From: Microbacterium sp. | Lineage (GTDB): Bacteria > Actinomycetota > Actinomycetes > Actinomycetales > Microbacteriaceae | Assembly: GCF_031178445.1 (NCBI RefSeq) | Contig: NZ_JAPSIY010000001.1 | Span: 267,137-331,136 of the forward strand | Length of the DNA: 64,000 nucleotides | Direction: 5' to 3' | Shown: positions 52,161 to 60,854 of the stretch, one piece after another | Position numbering within the stretch: the stretch's first letter is position 1 | How the letters are laid out: every line of letters begins with the position of its first letter | Made by a program: the position numbers and the translations under genes | The notes under the pieces: model-generated | Database searches by the model: none | What the model was told of the DNA's origin: nothing | The model's input: the letters and a program-made list of their open reading frames with translations, nothing else

Positions 52161-53330
52161 TCACGCCGCCGGCTGGCGTTCGCTCGGTCTGTCGGACGAG
52201 CCGCGACGAGCACGTTTGGACCGCTCCTGCTTCTCGAGGCGCGCATGCAGCTCAGCTCTTTCAGTCTCTGCACCCTCGTCGATGCGGATCTCGTCGAGCA
52301 GCGTCCGATCGAGGTTCTCCTGCCCGGTTCGGATCGCGCGAGATGCCCCTCTGCGGATCAGATCCATGAGTGAGCCGATGTTGCCGGTTGTGCGTGCGAA
52401 GAGGTAGCGCGAAATCTCGACGAGCATCCCATCGTGCGCGCCGGCGAGCACCAGTGCCTGCTCGATGTGCCAGAGGAGCCGGTCCCATTCTTTGCGTGCA
52501 TGCACCGTCCTCATACTGTAAGACTCGAGGCCGAGGACCGTCCACCGCCGGAAGGTCTGGGCCATTGCTGCCGCCTCACCTTCCGCGCCCTCGCCGACGA
52601 GGCCGCGTTCGCGAAGCGCGACACCGGCGAAGAGGAGTGTCGCGGCGTACTCGTTGGATAGCCATTTCAGCTGGTTGGCGACTTCGACGCCGTCCCGAGT
52701 TCGCATGTTGAGAAAGTGCAGGTCGTCGATGATCACCAGGCGCGTGTCATGGCGCTCAATGCAGTCGGCCGCGGCCCTGGCGAGATCGCGTCCTGCTACT
52801 GAGCGGTGCAGCGTGCCGGCGGTTGACGGGTGTGCGTAGAAGCCGAGGATCATTATGTGCAGCCCCTTGATCGTGAGCTTTCCCGGCACCGTGATGTGAC
52901 AGACCGGGAGGTGAATAATGTCGTGATCCGAGTCGAGGTACTCGCCGACCTCGGCGATCCGCTGTCGGTGGAAGTCCCGTCCGAACGTGTTCACGACCGT
53001 TGACTTTCCAAGCGCGGGCGGCGCATCGATCGCCGCGGCGGACTTGATCCGGTCGGAGTCCTGCAGATTGCTGTCGATGATGTCGTTCAGCTGGGTGTGC
53101 ACGCTCTCCAGGCTTCGCGTACGCAGCAGGATGTTCGCGTGCCAGGCTCGCCGTTCGGCGTCGTAGCGCGCTCGCGTGGCAGTGTCGAGCGCATCGAGTT
53201 GTGCGCGAGTGAGAAGCTCGGGGCGTCGTCGGGCGGGCCGCTCGGCGAAGTCCTTCCACCCTTCATAGGTGGACAGGCTCCGCTGCCGCGGGACGGGCTG
53301 CGCAGCGAGGGCGCTGGCTGTCGAAGTCAT
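52161..53330 (-). CDS. tnsC: TnsC-like AAA+ ATPase
   Basis: A 389-residue transposition regulator. IDAPPALGKSTVVNTF is the Walker A loop, RLVIIDDLHFLNMRTRDG the Walker B region, and FARTTGNIGSLMDLIRRGA the sensor II helix. TnsC/TniB proteins link the target-selection protein to the transposase. It overlaps tnsB by four bases. The basic C-terminal tail (EKQERSKRARRGSSDRP) may contact DNA or TniQ. Confidence 0.88.
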   Translation of the reverse strand: MTSTASALAAQPVPRQRSLSTYEGWKDFAERPARRRPELLTRAQLDALDTATRARYDAERRAWHANILLRTRSLESVHTQLNDIIDSNLQDSDRIKSAAAIDAPPALGKSTVVNTFGRDFHRQRIAEVGEYLDSDHDIIHLPVCHITVPGKLTIKGLHIMILGFYAHPSTAGTLHRSVAGRDLARAAADCIERHDTRLVIIDDLHFLNMRTRDGVEVANQLKWLSNEYAATLLFAGVALRERGLVGEGAEGEAAAMAQTFRRWTVLGLESYSMRTVHARKEWDRLLWHIEQALVLAGAHDGMLVEISRYLFARTTGNIGSLMDLIRRGASRAIRTGQENLDRTLLDEIRIDEGAETERAELHARLEKQERSKRARRGSSDRPSERQPAA

Positions 53331-55480
53331 TGGATCATCTCCATCGGCTCGAAGTTGTAGTCGGCTCCGAGGGTGGGCTCGTCGATGTCGTCCTCATCAT
53401 CGTCGTCGCCCTTCTGAGGTACGTCGCCATGCGCCTTCGGGTCACGGATCGGACCAGTCAGCTCCTCGGTGAACGTGTCGGTCGGTGCGAGCTCGGCATC
53501 GAGCATTCGCTGGATCGATCGCAGCGACCAGATGCCGTCGGGATCCGGCTCGCGGTCGTTCAGAAGCGCGGCCATGCGAGCGCTCATCCGTCGCTCCGCC
53601 GGCGTGAGTGCGCGCCCGGCTCCCCAGTCCTCGAGCAACTGTGCGGCGACCTGATCGACTTGCGACGGGCGGCCCTGCTTGACCGCGATCTTCTTGGCGT
53701 ACGTGAGCGCATCGAGACTGAACGGAGTGTCGAGGGCGCCCTTGTGCTCCCAATCGAGCGTGTGCCAGGTGTTGTCTTCGGGATCGCGAAAGTAGATCTG
53801 CGTCAGGTCGTCCGGGTTGATCACGAACGGCCACGTCCTGCCTTTCTCGGTGTGGATCGACCGCGCGCGGTTGCGGTACTTGACGACTGCCTCGCCCGTG
53901 TAGCGAAGCCCGTGGATCTCCACCCCGTAGTGGTTGAACCGGCGCTTGACGACCGGCAGCAGTTCGAGCAGAACACTGCGTTCGGTCGGCATCCGCAGCG
54001 TCCCGGCGACGGCGAGGCCCTGGTCGTACCGTTCGGCCGGGCTGAGCTTCACGCCTGGCAGCTTCGGGTCTTGGAGGGAGTCGTGCGGACGGAGGTGATA
54101 GACGGTCGCCACCCACTCGCGGATGATCTGCTCGAGCTGGGCCACCGTGTACACCGCGTCGCCCTCGGGGTCATCGCCACGGCCGGAGATATCGGCGCCC
54201 TTGTAGCCGGGCAGCTCCTGCAAGAAGGTGTCGAGCGTCCTGAAGAATCGCTCCTGCGGGCCCTTATCGGTCGGCTGGTAGACGCGAGCGGGCTGGATCG
54301 AGATACCGATTCGCGCACACGCACTGGTGACGTGCTCCGACAGGTACGGCGCGCCGTGATCGACGACGATCGTCTCCGGCAGAATGCCCGCGCGAACAAA
54401 TCGAGGCATGCCGATCCGGGCGGGGTCGGCCACGACCGTGTCCGGTACGCCGTGGTACGGCCAGCGTGCCCGCCTTTCCCAGTCAGGCGGGGCCTCGAAC
54501 GGTTGGCACGCTTCCATCAGCACCCCGGCCACGTCGACGGACTTCGTCGAACCTGGGGTGAGACGCAACCCGACGATGCAGCGCGAGTAGACGTCCATCG
54601 CGACGGTGAGATCTGCGCACACCCACTTCCCGGTTACCGGCGCGATGGCGAAGACGTTGAGCGGAGTCGTGTCCATGTACACGTACTGTCCTGGCCTCGT
54701 CGCATGCAGCCGCCCGTACGGGCCAGTGGGCCGATTCGCGTTCGAGCGCTTCCGCTTCGTGCTGCCAGAGAATGTCGCCCTGCCTCGAGTCAGCTCATCG
54801 AGGATCTTGTAGGCCGCGCTGCGGGATGGCGAAGCGACCACGTCGGCGCCAAAGAGTCGCGCGACGCGGGCATTGATACGGGCGATGATGATGGTCTTCG
54901 CAACCTTCGACTCCGGAGTCTGCTCATCGATGACATCGCGCGCGGCGTCCACCCATCGTTCGTCGAAGTTCATGAGCGCCTGGCCCGGCTGGGCGCTGCG
55001 ATTGTCCACCAGCCCGGCCTCGCCGGCTTCCCGATATCTCGCGATCCATCGCTCGATCGTGCGGTGTCCCTTGCCCAGCTCCGCGGCCTTCGCTGCGATC
55101 CGTTGCTCCAGACAGTTGTCGGGGTGGAACAACTCCCGTGGCTCGCCCTCTCGTGCGACGTCCGCGCCCCCAGCCGTGTACCCGGTGAGGACTTCGCGGA
55201 CGTGATCCGCGCGCTCCTGCGCCCGCGCTTGGGCCGCCTTGGTCGCGTCGGCCCAGATCACGCCGAGCGGTGCAGCTTCTTCTTCGGCTCGAGTGCGGCC
55301 GGGAATGTGTGCGAGGCCCCCTTCGGCGCGAGGCCGCAGGAGCTCGACGAGCCGGAGGCGTCGAACTCGACCTGCCCGGGTGCGGATGATCACGGCGCCG
55401 TCTGCGACCTCGATGACTGTAGCGGCCTCGCCGTCATAGACCAGATCGGCGCCTGCTTGCAGGATCCACGTATTGCTCAT
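53327..55480 (-). CDS. tnsB: TnsB-like DDE transposase
   Basis: A 717-residue Mu/Tn7-type integrase. A helix-turn-helix (KAAELGKGHRTIERWIARYREAG) precedes the rve catalytic core with YVYMDTTPLNVF (first Asp), IVVDHGAPYLSEHV (second Asp) and QPTDKGPQERFFRTL (Glu). The C-terminal beta-barrel region (Mu-C type) follows. The acidic tail DDDDEDDIDE is where TnsB typically contacts TnsC. It cuts and joins the 3' transposon ends. Spacing to tnsA is one base. Confidence 0.92.
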   Translation of the reverse strand: MSNTWILQAGADLVYDGEAATVIEVADGAVIIRTRAGRVRRLRLVELLRPRAEGGLAHIPGRTRAEEEAAPLGVIWADATKAAQARAQERADHVREVLTGYTAGGADVAREGEPRELFHPDNCLEQRIAAKAAELGKGHRTIERWIARYREAGEAGLVDNRSAQPGQALMNFDERWVDAARDVIDEQTPESKVAKTIIIARINARVARLFGADVVASPSRSAAYKILDELTRGRATFSGSTKRKRSNANRPTGPYGRLHATRPGQYVYMDTTPLNVFAIAPVTGKWVCADLTVAMDVYSRCIVGLRLTPGSTKSVDVAGVLMEACQPFEAPPDWERRARWPYHGVPDTVVADPARIGMPRFVRAGILPETIVVDHGAPYLSEHVTSACARIGISIQPARVYQPTDKGPQERFFRTLDTFLQELPGYKGADISGRGDDPEGDAVYTVAQLEQIIREWVATVYHLRPHDSLQDPKLPGVKLSPAERYDQGLAVAGTLRMPTERSVLLELLPVVKRRFNHYGVEIHGLRYTGEAVVKYRNRARSIHTEKGRTWPFVINPDDLTQIYFRDPEDNTWHTLDWEHKGALDTPFSLDALTYAKKIAVKQGRPSQVDQVAAQLLEDWGAGRALTPAERRMSARMAALLNDREPDPDGIWSLRSIQRMLDAELAPTDTFTEELTGPIRDPKAHGDVPQKGDDDDEDDIDEPTLGADYNFEPMEMIQ

Positions 55481-55481
55481 T

Positions 55482-56249
55482 TCAATCTCCTGTTCGTCGT
55501 GGTGGCTGTGCTCGTCCTGGACTCACTCGCCCCGGCTCGAGCAGACTCGTTCGTCCCAGCGGGAGGGTGAGATCCGTGCCGAGGAGACGAGTCCAGATCA
55601 GGTGAAGAACGAGCGCCCGAGCCCGCCGGCGGTCGCCGGTGATCGGCTGAACGAACTCGACCGCTTCGCCGAAGGTCTGGGGTGTTCGGAGCGATTCGAT
55701 CGCGGCAGCGACTTCCTTGTCGATGAACTGGAACGCGCGCCGGTAGCCAGCGAGGAACTGGACGTTCGCGAACAGGATCGGATCAGGCTCGGACAACACC
55801 CGGTACTCCCAGCCGTGCGCCTCGATCACCCGCCGCGACCACCTCAGCGAGTCCCGCACCTTGGGCAGCGACAGCTTCTCCGCCGGTTTCACATCGACCA
55901 CGCAGACGGACTCGTCGGCGTGAGCGATCAGGAAGTCAGGGATGTGCCGACGAGTGGTGCCGCGATCATCGCCTTCGATCAGGAAGGGTTGCGACAGCAG
56001 CCTTCGCACTCGCGGATCGAAGTCGAGCAGCAGCAGATTGGCGTATTCCAGCCTCGACTCGTAGCCGACCGGAGCGTCCATCGTGGCGGACCAGTAATTG
56101 CCTGAGAAATGACGCTGCCCCTTGTACCAGCGGAACTCCCGCCATGGGACCGCTGATTCGAACAGCCGCAGCCGAGCGTCCGTTATCGGAATGGACTCGA
56201 CGTGATCGGCAGACTTGCGGATCTGAATCGTCGCAGGCCGCACGCTCAT
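55482..56249 (-). CDS. tnsA: TnsA-like endonuclease
   Basis: A 255-residue PD-(D/E)xK nuclease. GYESRLEYANLLLLDFDP gives the first Glu, RHIPDFLIAH the Asp and VCVVDVKPAEKLSLP the x-Lys of the TnsA active site. TnsA cuts the 5' ends, so the element should move by cut-and-paste as Tn7 does. It is the first gene of the tnsABC-tniQ operon and the one nearest dnaB. Confidence 0.82.
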   Translation of the reverse strand: MSVRPATIQIRKSADHVESIPITDARLRLFESAVPWREFRWYKGQRHFSGNYWSATMDAPVGYESRLEYANLLLLDFDPRVRRLLSQPFLIEGDDRGTTRRHIPDFLIAHADESVCVVDVKPAEKLSLPKVRDSLRWSRRVIEAHGWEYRVLSEPDPILFANVQFLAGYRRAFQFIDKEVAAAIESLRTPQTFGEAVEFVQPITGDRRRARALVLHLIWTRLLGTDLTLPLGRTSLLEPGRVSPGRAQPPRRTGD

Positions 56250-56605
56250 CGCGGCGATCTTCCATGCCGCGGCTGCCGCTCGGCTGTACCTCGGCCGACG
56301 CTGCCTGTTTCACCGCTGCTCCCTCGCGAGTCGCTCCGCATTGGGCAATGGTCGCGGCGCATCAGGTGCACACGAAAGGTGCCGACCCGACATAGATTCG
56401 GCAATCACGAGTAACGGTAACGCTATTGATTCATTGCCTGACCCTTGATACGCGAATACCGAATCTGTCCGACGATTCTCACTATATCCTGATGTATGAG
56501 CAGAAAACAGACCCACCGAGCCGTTCATCACGAGGGTTACCGAATCCGGTGCCATCGACCGGTTCCCGGCGAGTGGTGGTGTGCGACACTCAAGGAGTGA
56601 CGATC
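56250..56605. other. Non-coding region at the dnaB-proximal side of the element
   Basis: These 356 bases separate divergent tnsA and the winged-helix gene and are lower in GC than neighbours. CCGAATC or its complement occurs three times (near 56395, 56458 and 56541), as could be expected of transposase or regulator sites. No open frame is convincing. The tns promoter must lie here but was not fixed. Confidence 0.4.
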
Positions 56606-56935
56606 GTGGAACCTATGGCACCAGCCGGCCCCGCCGCGCCCGAGGTATCACGCCTGGTCTTCGGGAACAGTCACATGTTCGGCGTCATGGTCGAGATCGC
56701 TTCGCTAGGCGGTCGCACCTTCTCGTCGAAGCAGATCAGTGACGCGACTCAGCTCTCACCCGGCATCGTGCACCCCCTGATCCAGAAGCTGCGACGCGCT
56801 CACTTCATCGAGTTCGTCGAGAAGGTCCATGGAGAGCGCACCCTTCTGTACCGGGTGGTCGAAAATCACGTGTGGGAAGCTGCCAGCCGCTACGCGGAAG
56901 AGCGCGACGCAGCCGAAGAGCGCCCAGCCTCGTAG
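56606..56935 (+). CDS. Winged-helix regulator of the transposon
   Basis: A 109-residue protein. GTG at 56606 follows AAGGAG by 8 bases. HMFGVMVEIASLGGRTFSSKQISDATQLSPGIVHPLIQKLRRAHFIEFVEKVHGERTLLYRVVENHVWE is a compact winged helix of the ArsR/MarR shape with no metal or ligand site visible. It is divergent from tnsA and lies between it and dnaB, inside the right palindrome. Control of transposition genes is a reasonable guess. Confidence 0.65.
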   Translation: MEPMAPAGPAAPEVSRLVFGNSHMFGVMVEIASLGGRTFSSKQISDATQLSPGIVHPLIQKLRRAHFIEFVEKVHGERTLLYRVVENHVWEAASRYAEERDAAEERPAS

Positions 56936-56963
56936 CACCACACAGCAGGCGAGAGCCCGACCG

Positions 56964-56994
56964 GAGATTCTTGGCTCACCGTGCCAAGAATCTC
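56964..56994. repeat. Right copy of the hairpin palindrome
   Basis: GAGATTCTTGGC (56964-56975) and GCCAAGAATCTC (56983-56994) are perfect 12-bp arms around TCACCGT. The core matches the palindrome at 36908-36934 at 23 of 27 bases. It lies 75 bases beyond the dnaB stop codon and may mark the right limit of the Tn7-like element. Confidence 0.65.
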
Positions 56995-57007
56995 GCGCGT
57001 CCCCGAA

Positions 57008-57027
57008 ATGTGGCGGAACCGCCACAT
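57008..57027. terminator. dnaB terminator hairpin
   Basis: ATGTGGCGG (57008-57016) and CCGCCACAT (57019-57027) form a perfect inverted repeat 42 bases after the dnaB stop codon. No T-run follows. Confidence 0.5.
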
Positions 57028-57069
57028 GTCCGTCATCTGCTCGTGGAAACCGCCAACTTCACGCGGAAC

Positions 57070-58446
57070 CTACAAGTTGAAGTCCCCGCCTGGCGCCATG
57101 TCCATGAAGCGTGAGTAGTGGCCCTGGAACGCGACGGTGATCGTGGCGGTCGGGCCGTTACGGTGTTTGGCGACGATCAGGTCGGCCTCACCCGGGCGCA
57201 CGTCCTTGTCGTAGACCGAGTCGCGATGCAGCAGGATCACCATGTCGGCATCCTGCTCGATCGAGCCGGATTCACGCAGGTCGCTGATGGCGGGCTTCTT
57301 GTCCTGACGCTGCTCGGGGCCACGGTTCAGCTGCGAGAGCGCGATCACGGGCACCTGCAGCTCCTTGGCGAGCAGCTTCAGCGCACGCGAGAACTCCGAG
57401 ACCTCCTGCTGACGCGACTCGACGCGCTTGCCGCTCGTCATCAGCTGCAGGTAGTCGATGATGACCATCCTCAGGCCGGCGCGCTGCTTCAACCGGCGGC
57501 ACTTCGCGCGGATCTCGACGAGGGTCATGTTGGGGCTGTCGTCGATGTACAGCGGGGCGTCGTTGATACGTCCGCGCGTGGAGGCCACCGTCGTCCAGTC
57601 GCGAGGGTCGAGCGTGCCCTTGCGCATGTTCTGCAGCGGGATCGCGCCCTCTGCGCTGAGCAGGCGCATCGCGATCTCGCTCTTGCCCATCTCGAGCGAG
57701 AAGAAGATCGAGGGCTCATTGTGCCCGATGGATGCCGCACGTGCGAAGTCCAGCGCCAGCGTCGACTTTCCCATGGCCGGTCGAGCGGCGACGACGATCA
57801 TCTGCCCGCCGTGCAGGCCGTTGGTGAGTTCGTCGAGTTCACGGAAGCCGGTCGGTATGCCGGTCATGGTGCCGTCGCGGCCGTTCGCCGCCTCGATCTC
57901 CTCGACCGCGGCATCCACTGCCACGGTCAGCGGCACGTAATCCTCTGCCGTCTCGGATCCGGTCACCGAGTAAATCTCGGCCTGTGCGTTGTTGACGATG
58001 TCCGTGGCATCGCCCTCTCCCGCATAGCCGAGCTGCACGATACGCGTCCCCGCGTCGACCAGGCGACGCAGAATCGCGCGCTCCGACACGATCCCGGCGT
58101 AGTAGCCGGCATTCGCCGCCGTGGGGACGATCGAAGTCAGTGTGTGCAGGTAGTCGGCACCGCCCGCACGGCCCAGCTCGCCCGTCTTGATGAGCTCATC
58201 GGTGACGGCGACGACGTCGGTCGGCTCGCCGTGCGAGTACAGCGACAGGATCGCCTCGAAGATCAGCTCGTGCTTGGGCACATAGAAGTCGGCGCCCTTG
58301 AGCGTCTCGATCACATCGGCGACGGCATCCTTCGAAAGCAGCATGCCGCCGAGCGCGCTCTGTTCGGCGAGCAGGTCATGCGGAGGGGTCCGCTCAGGTG
58401 GCCTGGAGCCGCCCAGACGCTCTTCTGAGACCTCTGCGATCGACAA
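57070..58446 (-). CDS. dnaB: Replicative DNA helicase
   Basis: A 458-residue hexameric helicase. TTG at 58446 (reading MSIAEVSEERLGG) is preferred: GGGGAGGAG lies 5 bases upstream. A longer frame from 58545 adds an unlikely leader. The N-terminal domain has PPHDLLAEQSALGGMLL. The RecA core holds AARPAMGKSTLALDFAR (Walker A), FFSLEMGKSEIAMRLL, VIIDYLQLMTSG (Walker B) and GSIEQDADMVILLHRD. No intein is present. It unwinds DNA at the fork. The Tn7-like element begins beyond its 3' end. Confidence 0.95.
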   Translation of the reverse strand: MSIAEVSEERLGGSRPPERTPPHDLLAEQSALGGMLLSKDAVADVIETLKGADFYVPKHELIFEAILSLYSHGEPTDVVAVTDELIKTGELGRAGGADYLHTLTSIVPTAANAGYYAGIVSERAILRRLVDAGTRIVQLGYAGEGDATDIVNNAQAEIYSVTGSETAEDYVPLTVAVDAAVEEIEAANGRDGTMTGIPTGFRELDELTNGLHGGQMIVVAARPAMGKSTLALDFARAASIGHNEPSIFFSLEMGKSEIAMRLLSAEGAIPLQNMRKGTLDPRDWTTVASTRGRINDAPLYIDDSPNMTLVEIRAKCRRLKQRAGLRMVIIDYLQLMTSGKRVESRQQEVSEFSRALKLLAKELQVPVIALSQLNRGPEQRQDKKPAISDLRESGSIEQDADMVILLHRDSVYDKDVRPGEADLIVAKHRNGPTATITVAFQGHYSRFMDMAPGGDFNL

Positions 58447-58572
58447 CCGTGCTCCTCCCCCGCGACCGCCCGATGACGGGCAGTCTGCCTGTGCGACCGG
58501 ATCGGGCTCCGCCCGTGCGCACAGCGAATCATGGGCCTCGGACATCCGGTCTCGCCCACGCTATGAGCAGGG

Positions 58573-58736
58573 TTATCCCCATGCAAGACCCCCTGTGGAT
58601 AACTCTGTGGAGAGTGTGCGGAGAACTCCGGAGTGTCTGTGCAGAACGCCTGTGGACAAGTCGGTGGAGAGCTCGGATTTGAAGTCCGGTTTTATCTGTT
58701 GAACAGGTTTTCTTCCGTCCACACACATGTGGATAG
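58573..58736. promoter_or_regulatory. DnaA-box cluster upstream of dnaB
   Basis: In the 497-base gap before dnaB are TTATCCCCA (58573-58581), TGTGGATAA (58594-58602, perfect consensus), TGTGGACAA (58651-58659) and TGTGGATAG (58728-58736). Three are in one orientation and one is inverted. The rest of the gap, up to 58943, shows nothing else clear. DnaA control of dnaB is the simplest reading. Confidence 0.65.
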
Positions 58737-58943
58737 AAACCTACTTCAAGACGAGATTGAAGGTTGAGAGCTGCCGGATCGAATGTGTAGAACTTGGGGA
58801 AAGTCAAGCCGCCCCGCTGCCCGGGCGTTGCGCCTTTGTGGAGTTCCTCAGCGGTCTGGACACGCATCCCCGTCCCGGGGTACTGTCCAACGGTCGCATG
58901 TCATCCGGCGGCACCGGGTGACGACGACGAGGGAGGAACGATC

Positions 58944-60071
58944 GTGCGCTTCGCAGCCACAGGTCGCCGCAGCAGTGCGGCACTGATCTGGTGTGGCTTC
59001 GGTGTGCTCGTCTGGGCGATACTGAGCGTTCTCTTCGGCGGCTCTGCCGCACACGCCGACGACGACCGCGACCGCGGTGGTCCTCCCGCAACCACCGTCT
59101 CCTCCCTGTCTTCGCAAGCGCATTCTCAGGCCGCAGGAGCCGCGCAGCGAGCGCGTGACGCCGGGCAGGTCGGGCCGAACGAGGCACGTCCCGCTCCCTC
59201 CGCAGCGCGCGAGCCCGCACCCGCGCGCGAGAAGGCGAAGCCCGTCCCCGTTGTGACTTCCTCGCAAGTCGACGCCGGCAGTTCCCCGCGTGCCACCGAG
59301 TCATCGCCGCGGACCGAGCAGCCCACCGTTCAGGCGGCGCTCTCGATGGCGAAGCCCGAGGTACGTGCGACGCCCGTTACCCCAGAGGCTGCAGTTCGTC
59401 GGGCTGCGATGAACACCCGCACCGTGACGCCGCACGTCGAACCGGCAGCAGCGCCGAACACGGCCACCACAGGTGCTCAGGGCGTCGCGCTCCGCGCGTC
59501 GGTGAGCGCCGTCTTCGAACAGACGTCATCCTCCGCGAGGGCGGTGACCGATCAGGCGACAGGGCCCGTACGCGCTGTCAACCAGCTAGATCGCCTCACG
59601 TCGAAGATCAAGGAGCTGCCCGAGGCGGCCGCCGCGGCCGGACCACGTGGTCGCGCCGACCTGGGACACGGCGTGGACGGCCTGCGTTCGCGCGGCGGAC
59701 AGCACCGCGCCGAACATCCCCGCCACGGGTTCGAGGATGCGTCACGACCTGCCCCTCGTGTCGAGGCGGTGTCGGGTGCGAGCCTTTCGACCGCCCGGGC
59801 GGCCGTCGCCCCGCCAAGGCCGGCAAGCGCCGTGACCGCGGCGCAGCCGGAGCGCGAGGGGCCCGCTACCGACGAGCCGCGCCGCACGATCTCGCCACCG
59901 GCTGCGCCGACTTCGGCATCCGCCTCGGCTTCCGGCGTGACGCCCGGTGCCGCCCATCTGCCGGCTGCGGAAGATCCTGACCTTCGCGCCGTTATCGTGT
60001 GCTCTGCGCACGCGACCGACGACGCACTCCCCGCCGGGCCTGCGGGCTCGACCGACAGCTCCCCCGACTGA
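58944..60071 (+). CDS. Secreted low-complexity protein of the chaplin cluster
   Basis: A 375-residue protein; GTG at 58944 has GGGAGGAACG just upstream. The N-terminus (about residues 1-40) is a Sec signal with a long hydrophobic stretch ending FGGSAAHADD. The rest is Ala/Pro/Ser/Thr-rich and without secondary-structure motifs, ending TDSSPD. The signal peptide and final residues resemble those of the protein at 62586-63581 (SADTAHAAEDD-like, TDVSPD), so the two are probably paralogues. A cell-surface role is likely. Confidence 0.6.
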   Translation: MRFAATGRRSSAALIWCGFGVLVWAILSVLFGGSAAHADDDRDRGGPPATTVSSLSSQAHSQAAGAAQRARDAGQVGPNEARPAPSAAREPAPAREKAKPVPVVTSSQVDAGSSPRATESSPRTEQPTVQAALSMAKPEVRATPVTPEAAVRRAAMNTRTVTPHVEPAAAPNTATTGAQGVALRASVSAVFEQTSSSARAVTDQATGPVRAVNQLDRLTSKIKELPEAAAAAGPRGRADLGHGVDGLRSRGGQHRAEHPRHGFEDASRPAPRVEAVSGASLSTARAAVAPPRPASAVTAAQPEREGPATDEPRRTISPPAAPTSASASASGVTPGAAHLPAAEDPDLRAVIVCSAHATDDALPAGPAGSTDSSPD

Positions 60072-60325
60072 TCGCGGCCGCCGCCGACACTGCGCCGGCG
60101 CAATCGCGCTGACGCGCGACGTCCACGACCGCTCACTCAGTCAGGAGCACTTCTGATGCGCGCACACACGCCGCACGGCCTTCACGGCCACCGCCGCTTC
60201 CGCACGGCATGACGACTTCCGCCGGCGCCGCGGAGCCTTCGGGGGAAGGCCGACGCCGCCGGCGGATCGGATGCCGCACCTGCGCCCCGTGACGACTCCC
60301 AGCGTCCCGCGCGACGCGGCATCCA

Positions 60326-60360
60326 GCGGCGCCGTGGAGCCCCCTCCTCCACGGCGCCGC
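60326..60360. terminator. Perfect 14-bp hairpin
   Basis: GCGGCGCCGTGGAG (60326-60339) pairs exactly with CTCCACGGCGCCGC (60347-60360). It lies between convergent genes and could end either transcript. Confidence 0.6.
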
Positions 60361-60399
60361 CCTCGAGCGGTTCTCGGCGCCCCTCTGCCGACCGCTCCG

Positions 60400-60432
60400 G
60401 CAGGTGCCTCGCTCCCCTCGCGAGGCACCTGC
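60400..60432. terminator. Perfect 12-bp hairpin before YCII gene end
   Basis: GCAGGTGCCTCG (60400-60411) pairs with CGAGGCACCTGC (60421-60432), followed on the plus strand by CCCCTGTTTC. It is a likely bidirectional terminator for the convergent genes. Confidence 0.6.
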
Positions 60433-60503
60433 CCCCTGTTTCGGTGATCGACGTCTCGATTCGTCGCATGGTATGCGCACGACAGCGTCAGATACGCGGA
60501 TGA

Positions 60504-60854
60504 TCAGTCCCACGGGAGCTTGACGACCGGCAGGATGTAGACCCGGCCGTTCACCGCCGTCGGATGCTTCGACATGTACGCCGCGGCCTCGTCGATCGAG
60601 TCCGCCGTGATGATGTCGTACCCGGCGAACCACTCCTTGAACTCGGGAAACGGTCCGTCGGTGACGAGCGCCTTTCCATCGCGGACGGCGACGGATTTGG
60701 CGGATTCCGGGCTCGCGACGGGTGCACCATCGTGCAACCGCCCCGCGGCTTGGCCTTCCTCGAACCATTCCCCGAGCAGACGCTGATCTTCGTCACGCGA
60801 CAGCGGCTCGCCTGTGGACTCGGTCATGTGGATGACCAGGTACCGATTGCTCAT
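60504..60854 (-). CDS. YCII/DGPF-domain protein
   Basis: A 116-residue YCII-related protein: YLVIHMTES at the start, VRDGKALVTDGPFPEFKEWFAGYDIITADSIDEAAAYMSKHP with the name-giving Asp-Gly-Pro-Phe, and GRVYILPV at the end. Such proteins are the usual partners of ECF42 sigma factors and may be targets or cofactors. Its ATG overlaps the stop of the sigma gene by four bases. Confidence 0.9.
   Translation of the reverse strand: MSNRYLVIHMTESTGEPLSRDEDQRLLGEWFEEGQAAGRLHDGAPVASPESAKSVAVRDGKALVTDGPFPEFKEWFAGYDIITADSIDEAAAYMSKHPTAVNGRVYILPVVKLPWD

Larger units (their letters stand above)
36908..56992 (-). mobile_element. Putative Tn7-like transposon at the 3' end of dnaB
   Basis: Core genes tnsA, tnsB, tnsC and a 675-residue tniQ/TnsD (56249 to 50132, minus strand) start next to the 3' end of dnaB and are transcribed away from it, in dnaB's own direction. 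Tn7 has this geometry at glmS. Cargo between the tniQ end and the left palindrome is a type I restriction system, a PIN/XRE-ImmA pair and a ubiquitin-like conjugation operon. The limits given are those of the two hairpin palindromes; true terminal TGT/ACA ends and a 5-bp duplication could not be fixed by eye, so the boundaries are provisional. Confidence 0.6.
60072..60503. other. Intergenic region with two strong hairpins
   Basis: Apart from the hairpins at 60326 and 60400, this holds one short frame (ATG near 60155 after AGGAG, 18 codons, Arg/His-rich) that may be a remnant of another cluster member. No other feature is seen. Confidence 0.35.

Noticed and set aside
53330..55570. A 746-codon open frame on the plus strand
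   Set aside because: It is fully antisense to tnsB, whose catalytic residues are intact; composition is that of a shadow frame.
36908..56994. dif- or tyrosine-recombinase-type attachment sites
   Set aside because: The hairpin sequence does not resemble dif, and no tyrosine or serine integrase gene is present; the element encodes DDE-type transposition genes.
57070..58446. Intein in dnaB
   Set aside because: The protein is of normal length and its Walker A region is uninterrupted.
60326..60432. Closely spaced inverted repeats that might start a CRISPR-like array
   Set aside because: They are two unrelated hairpins with no direct repeats or spacers between them.
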